From the NCBI GenBank assembly GCA_034096865.1, contig JAWQFJ010020171.1:12501-76500 (forward strand): 64,000 nt of DNA, given 5' to 3'. Positions within the stretch are counted from its first letter, which is position 1. Every line of letters starts with the position of its first letter. Shown piece by piece: positions 63,581 through 64,000 of this stretch. The notes under the pieces are model-generated. The model worked only from the letters and a program-made list of their open reading frames with translations, ran no database searches and was not told the DNA's origin. Origin of the DNA: Theodoxus fluviatilis. Taxonomy: Eukaryota > Mollusca > Gastropoda > Cycloneritida > Neritidae. A program made the position numbers and the translations under genes.

Positions 63581-64000
63581 TTTGCCAAACTGCATCACTT
63601 CAAGATAAACATATTGCAAAAAACCCGATCAAAATCGGCCAAGTACGAAGCACAAAACGTAAACATTTGCAGACGTGCGGTCTGGGTCACGTGACCTCGA
63701 GTCATGTGATTCCCGCTGGAAGGGGTATTTTAAAACTAGCTTGAAAGAGGCTGACCCTTGGACCTCGGATAGATCCGCTGTTGGGAGAGAAAGGCTTAAT
63801 ATGGATTAAGTCTTGATTAAAAAAGAAAAGAAAAGAAGGCCAGGTCTACCAAAACAGTATTTCTTTTTGCATTTTGGAATTTTATTGATACTCATGACCT
63901 ACTACACATTTTCAGGAATGCCTGAACTGGTAGACGTACTGAACTGGGGCTGCATTGTTTGCTTAAAAAAACCAACACAAACATTTATCTTCTTACTTTT

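Larger units (their letters stand above)
61207..63795 (-). mobile_element. piggyBac-like element with a second one nested in it
   Basis: TTAA at 61203-61206 and 63796-63799 flank ends GCCTTTCACTCCCAGAAC and, reversed, GCCTTTCTCTCCCAACAG (14 of 18 identical). The - strand encodes an N-terminal piggyBac transposase piece near the right end. Removing the inner element (61241-62577) leaves about 1.25 kb, so it is non-autonomous. It lies in PARS2 intron 3. Confidence 0.7.

Overview
The window is nuclear DNA of a metazoan with spliced genes and a heavy load of repeats. Introns have GT-AG ends, there are no bacterial-type operons, and the genes include an axonemal dynein subunit, a histone chaperone and a mitochondrial tRNA synthetase. 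Very dense microsatellites and minisatellites, several LINE fragments, Ty3/Gypsy remnants, piggyBac and hAT elements suggest a marine invertebrate, most likely a mollusc. That taxon call is inference; nothing in the sequence fixes it.

Left part (1-10 kb): microsatellites and a LINE 3' fragment lead to three exons (2493-7642, + strand) of a copper type II monooxygenase of the DBH/MOXD1/PHM family. The third exon start is triplicated in 84-bp tandem copies. No later exons follow; instead there is a degenerate Ty3/Gypsy RNase H relic with a long LTR (about 8060-9842).

Centre left (10-33.6 kb): the 5' half of DNAI3 (WDR63), an inner-arm dynein intermediate chain, lies on the - strand as about a dozen coding exons from the start codon at 31897 down to 10117. 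Its putative promoter (33.45-33.6 kb) has an RFX X-box-like site and a YY1-like site, as expected of a ciliary gene. The introns carry six copies of an ~860-bp repeat full of TCAAGGTCA nuclear-receptor half-sites (a seventh lies at 51.1 kb, inverted), a 39-bp minisatellite split by a very young non-autonomous LTR retrotransposon, and many simple repeats. The 3' half of the gene is not seen in the remaining 10 kb.

Centre (33.7-43 kb): a tRNA-Cys(GCA), a cluster of perfect palindromes inside an inverted repeat, gene-poor sequence, and a decayed intron-containing hAT transposase (40338-42975).

Right (43.8-64 kb): a complete four-exon ASF1 histone chaperone gene (- strand, 204 aa) is head-to-head with a single-exon coiled-coil gene resembling VMAC (+ strand, 189 aa); the ~300 bp between them carry CCAAT and E2F-like sites. 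Then come repeats, LINE fragments with restriction-like endonuclease-type tails, and the first three exons of mitochondrial prolyl-tRNA synthetase PARS2 (+ strand, 57050-60752, continuing beyond the window). Decoy copies of its exon 2 splice acceptor precede exon 2, and nested piggyBac-like elements sit downstream. The protein genes are functionally unrelated housekeeping and ciliary genes. No defence or biosynthetic system was found; the most notable novelty is in the repeats and in duplicated splice sites.
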